Numbered from the stretch's first letter, positions 51,182 to 60,774 are shown. The stretch is 64,000 nucleotides of DNA from CAMLJR01 sp964500675 (GCA_964500675.1 CAZCNY010000001.1:855000-918999), one strand, 5' to 3'. Notes: a model not told the origin generated them from the sequence alone. A program made the numbers and translations.

Positions 51182-53305
51182 TTAATGCACGACCACGCGC
51201 ACCCGCTCAAGATTTTGTACGCGCGTAAATGGCGTGCTCGCATCGCCCTGGCGCTGCGCGGCGACGCGCAGCGTGGGAAAATAAATTCCGGCTTTGGCAA
51301 ATGTGTACGTGCGCTGCAACGTAACGCGGCTGTTCGTTGTGCGCTTGTTGTCGAGCGACTCCTTGACGGGAAAATCGCCAACATCCTCGAAATCCCATTC
51401 GGCGCTTACAATACTGCCGGCGCCGGCGGGTACGTCTATCGCAGCGGAAAACTCGACCGCTTCGCCGGCTTTGACATCGGCGCGCTCGCGGCCATTTGCC
51501 GTCAGTACAATCACCGGTTGAATGCCGTTGCGTTCGGCTGCGGTTGGCGCTACGACCACCTGGCCATCGACAATTTTGTAATGCGTCGTGGCCGGCGGCG
51601 GCACATCTTTTTCAACCCATGCGGAAAGATCGCGCAGCGCCTGTTGCAGCGCGCCGAGATAACTGATCGTGTGCGTGGGATCTTCCTGCTTGGTGAAATC
51701 GCCGTGCAGTGCGTGATCGATGTACCACAGACGAAAATTCGCATCGGTTTTATCGCCGAGATTGGCGCTGACCTTCGCGCGATACCAGTCGGCCTGCCAC
51801 GGAAACGCTTCGCGATCCCACAGCGATTCCAGCACAATCATTTTGCCGTGAAATTTTCCATTTTGAACGGTGCCCGAGGCGTTGGCGGCGAAGATCGGAC
51901 CCAGCAACAGCGGACGCTGCGGATAAATCGGTTGGCCATCGGCAGTGCGAAATTGATCCCAAACGTAATAATCCTTGCTCGGCACTTGATGGCGATAATA
52001 GGTTTGCGCCGCGAGAAAATTGCTGTTGTCGACTTGCACGGCATCGCCCGGTTTGATTGCCTGCAACACCTGTTGATCGGCAACACCGATCACCACGACG
52101 TCGCCAGCGATGCGCCGCAACTCGATGGATTTACCCGCGGCGGCGCCGGTTTTTATGATCAGATCGCCGCCGAGAAAATTCACATCGGGCGGCGTGCCGC
52201 CGAGTTGAAATGCCACGGGAATTTTCGCCGCTTTATCCTGCAATCTCTGCCAGGCTTTGTCGGCGCTGCCCTTGCTCTGACCGGGCATGCGGTGAATATT
52301 CAAAAGACGCGCACTCGCATCATCGGCGGTAATGATTTGTTTGATCGTGCTGGAGTATTGAATGCGCGCCTTGAGCAGCGACGCGGGCGGATTGGCGCCG
52401 AGGTAACCTGGCTTGCTCCAGAAGTCGCTGAAATAACTTGGATCGGCTTTAACGATGCCGGGATACAGCACTGAAAACGCGTGCACACCCATGGTCTTGT
52501 AGCCGAACCATGATTTAGGTGGAAAACCCATGCGCGTGACTTCGCGCAGCGCGTCGCGCTCTTCCTGATTCAAGCCGGCGTACATATCGCCGCTGCCGCC
52601 CGGCTCAAGCGCATCGACGATCTGCGGAAATTTTTCCCACAACACACGCATCGCATACATGCGCGCCGAAAATACATTCGGAATCGCCATCGGCGAACCC
52701 ACCACGAACGGCACGCAGCCGTCCCAGACACCGACTGTATTTTCCGCGCCGCCGATGGTGCGAAACGCGCCGCCGCTACCGCCGAAAGCGTAACCGTAAG
52801 GGCGCTTGCCGCCATAAAAATGTTGCGCGACCACGCGCGAATATTGCGCGGCAGCCGCGTTCGCACGATAAGCGCCGATGGTTGGATCGATACCGGAGCC
52901 CGGCATGCCCAGCCCTTTCGCACCGCCGCCATTGGTTTCAACGAAATAGGCGCCGCTCGAAATTGCAAAACCGATTTTGTCCTCTTCACCTTCGCCGTGC
53001 TGCGACAGATTTTCGCTGTCGGGTACGGGCGTGATGTATTGAAAAAAACGCCCCTGATATTTTTCTTTCGGCGGAAAATAAAACGAAAAACGCGTATCGG
53101 TATCCTTGAAGCCACCGTGCACATAGCGATGGCGCACCGGCTTATCGCGCCATTCGTCGATATCGACATAGGGTTTGTTGAACAGTGGATCGGAGACGCC
53201 ACTCACCTCCGCATGAAGCCGCTCGCAACCCGCGAATATTGAAAAAAATACCAGCAAAAAAAATTGCATGCGGACAACGCCAGTACCGATTGTGTTAGTT
53301 AACAT
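51182..53305 (-). CDS. Exported alpha/beta-hydrolase-like protein with C-terminal PKD-like domain
   Basis: About 707 residues from the ATG at 53305; starts at 53392 and 53269 are also possible. A hydrophobic segment ending in FFSIFAGC could be a lipoprotein signal. The middle has a nucleophile-elbow-like motif (YGYAFGGSGGAFRTIGG) and late Asp/His segments (DHALHGDFTKQEDPTH) as in tannase/feruloyl-esterase-like hydrolases. The C-terminus (GEAVEFSAAIDVPAGAGSIV, AEWDFEDVGDF, RTYTFAKAGIYFPTLRVAA) looks like a PKD domain. Substrate unknown; the neighbours (GH3, TonB receptor, LacI) suggest a plant glycoside or ester. Confidence 0.62.
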   Translation of the reverse strand: MLTNTIGTGVVRMQFFLLVFFSIFAGCERLHAEVSGVSDPLFNKPYVDIDEWRDKPVRHRYVHGGFKDTDTRFSFYFPPKEKYQGRFFQYITPVPDSENLSQHGEGEEDKIGFAISSGAYFVETNGGGAKGLGMPGSGIDPTIGAYRANAAAAQYSRVVAQHFYGGKRPYGYAFGGSGGAFRTIGGAENTVGVWDGCVPFVVGSPMAIPNVFSARMYAMRVLWEKFPQIVDALEPGGSGDMYAGLNQEERDALREVTRMGFPPKSWFGYKTMGVHAFSVLYPGIVKADPSYFSDFWSKPGYLGANPPASLLKARIQYSSTIKQIITADDASARLLNIHRMPGQSKGSADKAWQRLQDKAAKIPVAFQLGGTPPDVNFLGGDLIIKTGAAAGKSIELRRIAGDVVVIGVADQQVLQAIKPGDAVQVDNSNFLAAQTYYRHQVPSKDYYVWDQFRTADGQPIYPQRPLLLGPIFAANASGTVQNGKFHGKMIVLESLWDREAFPWQADWYRAKVSANLGDKTDANFRLWYIDHALHGDFTKQEDPTHTISYLGALQQALRDLSAWVEKDVPPPATTHYKIVDGQVVVAPTAAERNGIQPVIVLTANGRERADVKAGEAVEFSAAIDVPAGAGSIVSAEWDFEDVGDFPVKESLDNKRTTNSRVTLQRTYTFAKAGIYFPTLRVAAQRQGDASTPFTRVQNLERVRVVVH

Positions 53306-53429
53306 AAGAGGCTCAGCGGGCAAGTAAGAGATTACTATTGATGGAATCGAGCGACTTAGGAATTGAAGTTGCGCGACCGTATCACGATTCACGCAACTTC
53401 TTTAAATTTCAAATCCAACTTCTTTCAGA

Positions 53430-55757
53430 CTATTTGAATTTTGCATCCAGTCGAACTCCCGCATAGCGGAATGCGTTTTGATCGGTGGTTCCGTTAATAA
53501 CGATCCCACCCAAATTTGCGAGTACCGGATCGCTCATCAAATTCGTGTAATAATGTTTATCGAACACATTGTTCACGAAAAATTGCACCCGATAGCGGTC
53601 ATCGTGAGTATTGATGCCCGCGTAAAGATTCATAATGCCGTATGCTGCTTGCTGTGTGTTCGGATCGTTGAAGGTATCGAAATGCATCTTGCCCTGATAC
53701 CGATAGAACGCTCCAAAATTGCCATCGAACGCGAGCGACGGCAGGAAAATCGTATAATCCGCCGCTGCGGTGTATTTCCAGCGCGGCGCTTCGGGCATAT
53801 CGGCACCGTTCAAATCCTGAGTATTATTAACGCAACCTTGCATCGCTTCCTGCCCCGTATAACACGGCGCACCTGCGTACTTCACAATTTTTGCGTCCAT
53901 GTAAGCCGCATTAAAATCAAAGCGCAGTGCGTCGGTCGCTTGCAAAGCGGTCGATAATTCCACCCCTTTGGTTTCAACCTCGCCAATTGCATACGTGCGA
54001 ATGATCGGTGGCGTAGCGCTGGGATCGGTACTTTGAATCTGATAGTTGTCGTATTTGGTCCAGAAGCCGTCGATATTGAAGAGCATGCGATCATCAAGCC
54101 AATGGCTTTTCAAACCGATTTCAATACTCTTCGCAACCTCGCTTTTAAGTGGTTGCAATCCGCCGGGACTCGTTACACCGACGAGACCGCTCTTGTCAAA
54201 ATTCTCGAGATCGTAAGCCTCACCGCTCTCGGTGCGCGCAAACGTAACGTAACCGTTCACGCTATTAGTGAAATTATGTTTGAAGCTGAGTTCGCCCGCA
54301 AAAAATCCATACGAGGAAGCGCCGGAAAAATCGCCCAGCGGATAGTTTTCTACTCCGTTAATCACGCGTCCGGCGATATCATTCATGCGCCAGGTGTACG
54401 CGTTCTTATCGCGCTGATAACGAAGACCCGCGGTGAGCGAATCATCGTCGGTGAAATTGTAAGTGGCGCGCCCAAATAAAGCCCCACTTTTGATGTCGTC
54501 GGAACGATCCCAATCGATCGCACCAAATACTTGACCCGGCCGCACGTAGGGCTGTTTGAGATCGGATTCGGAATAAATGCCGCCGATAATATAGGTCCAC
54601 GGATCCATATCCTCGGAAACGAGACGCAGCTCCTGACTAAAATAATTCGTCGCGATGTCCGCGTACTGCTTTAAATCGGGCTCATTGAATGGCCCAATAC
54701 GCGGCCCACCAAACAGCACAATCGTGCTCGGCTGATTGCTTTTTTGATAATTCGTCAGCGAACTCAGCGTACCGAGCCGATCGATATCGTAGTCGACATG
54801 TAAACTGATTCCGCGATCGCGCGTCTTTGAAAAACCATGCTCGGGTGAAAATGTTTCGCGCGAAAATTTCTTACCATTCCAAAGCGGGTAGTAATTCGCT
54901 ACCGCCGCGGCTGCTGCGGGCGATACATACGCAAAACCGTAGCCGCCCGAACCGAGAGCAGCCGGCCGCTGCATGTATCCCTCCATATAGTATCCGGTCA
55001 AAGTCGCCGTGAGCGCATCGCTTGGCTGCCACTGTAATTTTCCGCGCCCGCCCTTGTTGTCCGTGTCGCCGATGTGTTCGCCTTCCAGCGGGCTATAAAT
55101 ATCGCCATCGCGGTGATCTTTGTAACCCGAGAGACTGAATGCAAATTGATCATTGATAGGAGCGCTGCCATAAACGGTACCCCGTATCTGCCCATCGGTG
55201 GTTCTGAGAAATCCCACATCGAATTCTGGAGTGCGCGATGGCGCGCGCGTGGTAATACTGATCAAACCGCCCGCCGCGTTGCGGCCCGACAATGTGGATT
55301 GCGGACCCGCAAAAACCTCTACACGCTCAACATCGATAAGATTATTGGCTAGTGTCGAAAACGTCGGCTGCGCGATTTCATCGACCAGAACGCCGGTTTT
55401 CGATTGCACACCGACCGATGAGGTGATGGTTTTTATCCCACGGATCGCCGGAGCCGACGAGTACTGATTGCTGGTGCCCGAAGTGCTCGTAATCGAAGGT
55501 ACAGTCGCGGCCAACGCATTCAAATCGGAGGTCGCGGCTTTATTGAAGTCGTCCTGCGTTACCACATCCACCGATTTCGGCACATCCTGAATGTTCTCGA
55601 TACGTTTTTGCGCGGTGACCAGTACTTCTTCTATCGCAACGGGGTGTTGCGGCGGGCCATCCTGCGTGGCCGCGGAATCCGCCATCGCTGCGGACGCGAC
55701 CCCCGCCGTAACACCGCACGCGGTGATGAGAACTTTCAGATCGAGCCTGGTATTCAT
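53430..55757 (-). CDS. TonB-dependent outer-membrane receptor
   Basis: 775 residues. Signal peptide to AMA, then a TonB-box-like region (IEEVLVTAQKRIENIQDVPK), plug domain (VERVEVFAGPQSTLSGRNAAGGLISITT) and a 22-strand barrel ending AGVRLDAKFK (no terminal Phe; Phe is penultimate). It should import a bulky ligand; a glycoside is likely from the context. It is the first gene of the operon, with a LacI-type operator in front and the LacI gene divergent. Confidence 0.92.
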   Translation of the reverse strand: MNTRLDLKVLITACGVTAGVASAAMADSAATQDGPPQHPVAIEEVLVTAQKRIENIQDVPKSVDVVTQDDFNKAATSDLNALAATVPSITSTSGTSNQYSSAPAIRGIKTITSSVGVQSKTGVLVDEIAQPTFSTLANNLIDVERVEVFAGPQSTLSGRNAAGGLISITTRAPSRTPEFDVGFLRTTDGQIRGTVYGSAPINDQFAFSLSGYKDHRDGDIYSPLEGEHIGDTDNKGGRGKLQWQPSDALTATLTGYYMEGYMQRPAALGSGGYGFAYVSPAAAAAVANYYPLWNGKKFSRETFSPEHGFSKTRDRGISLHVDYDIDRLGTLSSLTNYQKSNQPSTIVLFGGPRIGPFNEPDLKQYADIATNYFSQELRLVSEDMDPWTYIIGGIYSESDLKQPYVRPGQVFGAIDWDRSDDIKSGALFGRATYNFTDDDSLTAGLRYQRDKNAYTWRMNDIAGRVINGVENYPLGDFSGASSYGFFAGELSFKHNFTNSVNGYVTFARTESGEAYDLENFDKSGLVGVTSPGGLQPLKSEVAKSIEIGLKSHWLDDRMLFNIDGFWTKYDNYQIQSTDPSATPPIIRTYAIGEVETKGVELSTALQATDALRFDFNAAYMDAKIVKYAGAPCYTGQEAMQGCVNNTQDLNGADMPEAPRWKYTAAADYTIFLPSLAFDGNFGAFYRYQGKMHFDTFNDPNTQQAAYGIMNLYAGINTHDDRYRVQFFVNNVFDKHYYTNLMSDPVLANLGGIVINGTTDQNAFRYAGVRLDAKFK

Positions 55758-55866
55758 GGATGATTTCCCCTACGCCCGCGCGCGCCTTCGTTCGCGATCG
55801 AATTATTTAGATTTATGAGCTCACTGGAAAAAGCCAATCGATAACGGGTCAAAGTATCGCCCAGTA

Positions 55867-55880
55867 TGACAGCGCTGTCA
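55867..55880. promoter_or_regulatory. LacI-family operator TGACAGCGCTGTCA
   Basis: A perfect 14-bp palindrome with the central CG typical of LacI-family sites, between the divergent TonB-receptor gene and the LacI-family gene. It is the only copy noticed. Confidence 0.7.
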
Positions 55881-55971
55881 ATTGGAGGCATTCTGTGCTT
55901 TGCTTAGCTCGCGGTCTTTGTGAACAATACGCAGCGAAAAACCCAGCAACCCGAAGTGGAGCCAAAATCCA

Positions 55972-56973
55972 TTGAAATCCGTTGTCACCCTCAATGAGGT
56001 CGCTCGTCTCGCCGGCGTATCGCCTAAAACCGTGTCGCGGGTCATCAATGAAGAGGCTTACGTTAAGGATGCCACGCGCGCAGCCGTGCACAAAGCCATC
56101 GCCACGCTGGGTTATCGCCCCAATCTCGCCGCGCGCTCACTCGCAAGCTCGCGCAGTTTTCTGATCGGTTTAATCAGCATGCGCATGGACGCTTATATTT
56201 TTAGCTCGATGCACGCGAACGGCGTGCACGCCTGCCGCGAGCGAGGCCTGCATTTAATTGTCGAAGAATTGGAAAACCTCGACCGCGGTTCATTGCGACA
56301 ACTCGAACACAGCATCCGGCAGATGCGCTTCGAAGGCGTGATCGTGTCGCAGCTATCCGATCAACCTGAAATTCTGAATTTGTTGGAGCGCATGCAGGTT
56401 CCGTACGTGCGCATGGCGCCGACGATCGATTTGAAGCGATCCGATTCGGTGAAAAGCGATGTCGCGCAGGGTTTGAAATTATTGGCGGAACATTTCTGGG
56501 AACTCGGACACCGCCGCATCGCCGTGGCATCGCCCGAGCAACGCTGGCGCAATGTTATAAAGGAACGGCTGATCGAGTTGGGCTGCGATCCCAAACAGAT
56601 TTTGACGCTGCCCGTAAATTGGCGGAAATCGCCGGTGGAGGCAGGCAGCGAACTCGCCGCAACCGTATTGTCGCAACGCGATCGCCCCACCGCGGTTTAC
56701 GCGTTCAACGATGAAATGGCCGCGGGATTTATCAGTTACGCGTGGGCGCACGGCATTCATATACCGCGCGATCTTTCCGTTGCCGGTTTTGACGACGCCG
56801 AAATATCGCGGGCGATTTGGCCGCGAATTACCACCGTGCATCAACCGTTCGATGAAATGATTCACGCCGCCGTTAAATTATTAGCCGAACCCTCCGCCGA
56901 CGGCAAACCGCGCGACGTGGTTTGTCCGGTGCAATTGGTAGTGCGCGAATCGACGGCAGCTCCAAAAAAATAG
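55972..56973 (+). CDS. LacI-family transcriptional regulator
   Basis: 333 residues from a TTG at 55972 (GGAG about 10 bases upstream; no near ATG). N-terminal LacI helix-turn-helix and hinge (TLNEVARLAGVSPKTVSRVI, PNLAARSLASSRS), then a periplasmic-binding-like sugar domain (VIVSQLSDQPE, GHRRIAVASPEQRWR, PTAVYAFNDEMAAGFISYAW, VAGFDDAEISRAIWPRITTV). It should repress the TonB-receptor operon through the palindrome at 55867 and respond to a sugar. Confidence 0.94.
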   Translation: MKSVVTLNEVARLAGVSPKTVSRVINEEAYVKDATRAAVHKAIATLGYRPNLAARSLASSRSFLIGLISMRMDAYIFSSMHANGVHACRERGLHLIVEELENLDRGSLRQLEHSIRQMRFEGVIVSQLSDQPEILNLLERMQVPYVRMAPTIDLKRSDSVKSDVAQGLKLLAEHFWELGHRRIAVASPEQRWRNVIKERLIELGCDPKQILTLPVNWRKSPVEAGSELAATVLSQRDRPTAVYAFNDEMAAGFISYAWAHGIHIPRDLSVAGFDDAEISRAIWPRITTVHQPFDEMIHAAVKLLAEPSADGKPRDVVCPVQLVVRESTAAPKK

Positions 56974-57007
56974 CGAAGACCCATATTCTCGATGCTGCGC
57001 AGAAAAA

Positions 57008-57697
57008 CTATACCGACAAATACGCCGTGATCTTTTTCGCATCGACATTTTCGCGCACATCCTCGTGCACGAAACGGCCGCGTTCGATGACGAGCAGCCG
57101 ATCGGCTACCTCCAGCGTAAAACTCAACACCTGCTCGGAGACGATGATCGTGATGTCGCGCATTTTGCGAATTTCGTTGAGCGCTTTGGCAATATCTTTA
57201 ATGATTGACGGCTGAATACCCTCGGTGGGCTCGTCGAGCAATAGCACTTTCGGTTCCGACGCCAGCGCGCGCGCGATCGCGAGTTGTTGTTGCTGACCGC
57301 CCGACAAGTTGCCGCCCTTGCGCTTGCGCATATCGAACAGCACGGGAAACAGCGCGTAAATATCGTCGGTGACGCGCTTTACTTTCGCGGTTTCCAAACC
57401 GGTTTCGATATTTTCGAGCACGCTCAAGGTCGGGAAAATCATTCGCCCTTGCGGCACATAGGCGATACCCTTTGCCACGCGCTGGTAGCTCGGCATGCCG
57501 CTGACTTCGTTTTCGCCGACGGAAACTCTGCCGCTTTTGCTCGGCAAGACACCCATCAGCGCTTTGAACAGCGTGGTTTTCCCCATGCCATTGCGCCCCA
57601 TGATGGCGAGCGTTTCTTTCGGCTTCGCCTCGAATGATAAATCGCGAATGATTTGGCTTTGGCCGTAACTTACTGCAAGATTTTCGACTTTTAGCAT
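57008..57697 (-). CDS. Urea/amide ABC transporter ATPase, UrtE-type (second system)
   Basis: 229 residues from the ATG at 57697. Walker A GRNGMGKTT, signature LSGGQQQQLAIARAL, Walker B LLLDEPTEGIQPSII. A paralogue of UrtE at 33486. Last gene of a five-gene operon for a UrtABCDE/FmdDEF-type importer divergent from formamidase, hence probably for short-chain amides or urea. One nt after its partner ATPase gene. Confidence 0.9.
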   Translation of the reverse strand: MLKVENLAVSYGQSQIIRDLSFEAKPKETLAIMGRNGMGKTTLFKALMGVLPSKSGRVSVGENEVSGMPSYQRVAKGIAYVPQGRMIFPTLSVLENIETGLETAKVKRVTDDIYALFPVLFDMRKRKGGNLSGGQQQQLAIARALASEPKVLLLDEPTEGIQPSIIKDIAKALNEIRKMRDITIIVSEQVLSFTLEVADRLLVIERGRFVHEDVRENVDAKKITAYLSV

Positions 57698-57698
57698 G

Positions 57699-58484
57699 TC
57701 AGTGCCCCAGATAAACCTCAATCACTTTTGGATCTTTCTGCACCGCTTCCATCGAGCCTTCTTTCAAAATCTTTCCTTGATGCAACACCGTCACGCGGTG
57801 CGCGATGGCTTTAACGAACTCCATGTCGTGCTCGATCACGATGACCGAACGATTCTTGCAAATGCGTTTGAGCAACTCGCCCGTCAATTCGCGCTCGCGT
57901 GCGCTCATGCCTGCAACGGGTTCGTCGAGCATCAATAATTCGGGGTCCTGGATCAACAGCATGCCGATTTCCAGCCACTGCTTTTGGCCGTGACTGAGCA
58001 GACCCGCTTCGGTGTCGAGAAACTCTGCGAGCATGATCTCCTTCGCCACATCGCTGATGCGCGCGATGACGTCGGCCGTGCGTTTAAATACGAGCGCGCC
58101 GAACACCGAGCGGCCACGCGGAAACGACACCTCTAAATTTTCAAACACCGTGAGATTTTCGTAGATCGACGGATTTTGAAATTTGCGGCCAACGCCCTGA
58201 CGCACGATTTCATGTTCGGAAAGTTTCGTCAGTTCTTTATCCTTGAATTTGATACTGCCTGCCGTCGCTTTGGTTTTACCGCAAATCAAATCGAGCACCG
58301 TGGTTTTACCGGCGCCGTTGGGACCGATGACAACGCGGATTTCGTTCTGGTCGATATATAAATTCAAATCGTCAACGGCTTTGAAACCATCGAACGAAAC
58401 GGTAAGACCTTCGACGGTAAGCACGAAATCCCGCTTGCGCGGATTTTCTGCCGTGCTCATGTACGATTCGCTGTCTAGCTGCAT
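57699..58484 (-). CDS. Urea/amide ABC transporter ATPase, UrtD-type (second system)
   Basis: 261 residues (AGGAGAA just upstream of the ATG). Walker A GPNGAGKTT, signature LSHGQKQWLEIGMLL, Walker B LLMLDEPVAGM. Paralogue of UrtD at 34186. Confidence 0.9.
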   Translation of the reverse strand: MQLDSESYMSTAENPRKRDFVLTVEGLTVSFDGFKAVDDLNLYIDQNEIRVVIGPNGAGKTTVLDLICGKTKATAGSIKFKDKELTKLSEHEIVRQGVGRKFQNPSIYENLTVFENLEVSFPRGRSVFGALVFKRTADVIARISDVAKEIMLAEFLDTEAGLLSHGQKQWLEIGMLLIQDPELLMLDEPVAGMSARERELTGELLKRICKNRSVIVIEHDMEFVKAIAHRVTVLHQGKILKEGSMEAVQKDPKVIEVYLGH

Positions 58485-58504
58485 TGCAGTTCTCCTGCTG
58501 TTCT

Positions 58505-58547
58505 TCCCTCTCCCCGCGGGCCCTGAAGGGTCTAAAGGAGAGGGGAT
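58505..58547. repeat. REP palindrome with insert
   Basis: CCCTCTCCCCGCGGGCCCTG... with the inverse of the TTTAGACCCTT(T/C)AGGGCCC insert. It overlaps the last codons (IKSPLL) of the preceding permease gene. Confidence 0.85.
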
Positions 58548-59674
58548 TTAATCAGAGTGTTATCGCCTGCCGCCGCAGTGTTTTTTTTGGTCTTGCGCGC
58601 CGCAATTTTCGGTTTGACGTAAGTCATGTAGATACCCGCGAGACCATTCGGAAACGCCATCACCACGCCGATGAACAACAGGCCCATGAATACCAGCCAC
58701 AGCGTCGGGAAGCTGTCGGAGAAATAGGTTTTTCCCGCGTTCACGAGCACGGTGCCGTACACCGCGCCGATGAGCGAAACGCGTCCGCCGACCGCGGTGA
58801 AGATCACCATTTCGATCGATGGCACGATGCCGACGAACGACGGCGACATGAAACCCACTTGCAACGTGAACATCGCGCCGCCGATCGCCGACATCATCGC
58901 GCTAACGACGAACACGAAAATTTTAAAATTGGCGACGTCGTAGCCGGAGAAGCGCACGCGGTCTTCGCGATCGCGCATCGCCAGCATCAGTTTGCCCAAT
59001 TTCGATGCGATGATCGCGCGCGCCGCCAATATGCATCCAAACAGCAACGCCGCATTGACGAAATACAAAATGTACTTCGCGCTATTGGTGCGAATATCCC
59101 AACCGTGCAGCGTACGCAAATCGGTGATGCCGTTGATGCCGCCGGTGTAACCCTGTTGCCCGACGATAAGAATCGTCAGGATCGACGCGATGGCCTGTGT
59201 GATAATCGAAAAATACACGCCGCCGACGCGGCGTTTGAACATCGCCGCACCGATGATGTATGCAAAGATGCCCGGCACTAAAATCACCGCGATCACCGTG
59301 AACGCGAAGCTGTGAAACGGTACCCAGAACCACGGCAGCGCCGTGATCTGATTCCAGTCCATGAAATCGGGAATGCCGGGCGTCGATTGAATTTTCGTGG
59401 TGATCGGATCGGACGCTTCGAGTTTGAGAAACATCGCCATGCAATAGCCGCCGAGTCCGAAAAAAATTCCCTGACCCAAACTCAAAATGCCGCCGTAGCC
59501 CCAACACATCACCAGGCCGACGGCGACGAAGGCATAGGTGAAATATTTTCCGAACAGGTTGAGTCGAAACACATCGGTGCACAGCGGCACCGCGACGAAC
59601 ACGAGCGCGGCGAGGACGACGAGACCGAGCGCACCTTCGCGCCCTCCCAACCATTTTTTTACAACGCTATTCAT
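58532..59674 (-). CDS. Urea/amide ABC transporter permease, UrtC-type (second system)
   Basis: 380 residues, LivM-type, about ten membrane segments (FVAVGLVMCWGYGGILSLGQ; DREDRVRFSGYDVANFK; TAVGGRVSLIGAVYGT). Paralogue of UrtC at 35109, but with a cytoplasmic basic tail (KPKIAARKTKKN) and a C-terminus that runs into a REP unit. Confidence 0.9.
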   Translation of the reverse strand: MNSVVKKWLGGREGALGLVVLAALVFVAVPLCTDVFRLNLFGKYFTYAFVAVGLVMCWGYGGILSLGQGIFFGLGGYCMAMFLKLEASDPITTKIQSTPGIPDFMDWNQITALPWFWVPFHSFAFTVIAVILVPGIFAYIIGAAMFKRRVGGVYFSIITQAIASILTILIVGQQGYTGGINGITDLRTLHGWDIRTNSAKYILYFVNAALLFGCILAARAIIASKLGKLMLAMRDREDRVRFSGYDVANFKIFVFVVSAMMSAIGGAMFTLQVGFMSPSFVGIVPSIEMVIFTAVGGRVSLIGAVYGTVLVNAGKTYFSDSFPTLWLVFMGLLFIGVVMAFPNGLAGIYMTYVKPKIAARKTKKNTAAAGDNTLIKSPLL

Positions 59675-59735
59675 ATGAAACTCCGCTAAGACACCGCAAA
59701 TTTTTTCGCGCTGCGTTCAACGTTCCGCGCGCCGC

Positions 59736-60656
59736 TTATTTGCGCACGCGAACCGTGAACAGCCCTTCCGGACGCACCATCAAAATTCCCACCACGGCGA
59801 CGAGCGTGATGACTTTGGCCATCGAACCGCTCAGGAAGAAACCGAGAATCGATTGCGCTTGCGCGATCGAGAATGCCGAAGCGAAGGTGCCGATCAAACT
59901 GCCGGCGCCGCCGAATACCACGACGAGAAAGGTATCGACGATATAGAGCGATCCGCTCGTGGGCCCTGTCGATGCGATGGTGGTAAACGCCGCGCCAGCG
60001 ACACCGGCGATGCCGCAGCCGAGTGCGAAGGTGATGCGATCCACTTTCGCGGTATCGATACCGACGGCGCCGGCCATCACGCGATTCTGCGTCGTCGCGC
60101 GCACTTTCAAACCCCAGCGCGAGCGATACAGAAACAGGAATACGAGAACCGACAACACAACGGTGAGCGCCAGCACCACCAAACCGTTGATGGGAATATC
60201 GAGACCTTCGCGCGGCGTCCACGAACCGAGCAGCCATTGCGGCAACGTGGCACTGACCTCGCGCGCGCCGAAACCCGAGCGAAAAATCTGTTGCATGATC
60301 AGACTCAATCCCCACGTCGCGAGCAATGTATCGAGCGGCCGCTTGTACAGATGCCGGATGATGAAAAATTCGACGAGGTAGCCGATAAAAAATGCAACGC
60401 AGAACGCGAGCAACACCGCGATGAAAAAATAGCTGTTGAGAAAAGCCGGAAATTTTTCCGCGACTTTCGACATCAACACGGTGCTGTACGCGCCGATGGT
60501 GAGAAATTCGCCGTGCGCCATGTTGATCACGCCCATCTGCCCAAAAATGATCGCGAGCCCGAGCGCCATCAACACGAACACCGAAAACAGACTGATACCC
60601 GCGAACGCCTGCATGGTGAAAATATCCACCAACTCCGAAGCTGAATATCCGCCCAT
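59736..60656 (-). CDS. Urea/amide ABC transporter permease, UrtB-type (second system)
   Basis: 306 residues, LivH-type (GVINMAHGEFLTIGAYSTVL; ATWGLSLIMQQIFRSGFGAR; TTQNRVMAGAVGIDTAKVD). It lacks the about 230-residue N-terminal domain of the UrtB at 36220, a difference between the two systems that fits the amide (Fmd) type. Confidence 0.9.
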   Translation of the reverse strand: MGGYSASELVDIFTMQAFAGISLFSVFVLMALGLAIIFGQMGVINMAHGEFLTIGAYSTVLMSKVAEKFPAFLNSYFFIAVLLAFCVAFFIGYLVEFFIIRHLYKRPLDTLLATWGLSLIMQQIFRSGFGAREVSATLPQWLLGSWTPREGLDIPINGLVVLALTVVLSVLVFLFLYRSRWGLKVRATTQNRVMAGAVGIDTAKVDRITFALGCGIAGVAGAAFTTIASTGPTSGSLYIVDTFLVVVFGGAGSLIGTFASAFSIAQAQSILGFFLSGSMAKVITLVAVVGILMVRPEGLFTVRVRK

Positions 60657-60684
60657 GATGTACTCCTTAATTCAGCGCTTTTAA

Positions 60685-60727
60685 TTCCCTCTCCCCGCGG
60701 GCCCTAAAGGGTCTAAAGGAGAGGGGA
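60685..60727. repeat. REP palindrome with insert
   Basis: CCCTCTCCCCGCGGGCCCTA... with the inverted TTTAGACCCTTTAGGGCCC insert, between the UrtB-type and UrtA-type genes. Confidence 0.85.
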
Positions 60728-60730
60728 CCT

Positions 60731-60773
60731 CAACTAACAACCAACAACTACCAACTACCAACTAACAACTGCG
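60731..60773. repeat. Short tandem repeat (about 7 bp)
   Basis: Six successive units of the form AAC(T/C)A(A/C)C directly after the REP and before the stop codon of the substrate-binding-protein gene. Confidence 0.6.
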
Positions 60774-60774
60774 C

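Noticed and set aside
51185..52474. 429-codon plus-strand open frame
   Set aside because: Antisense to the exported hydrolase-like gene; no ribosome binding site and no recognisable domain.
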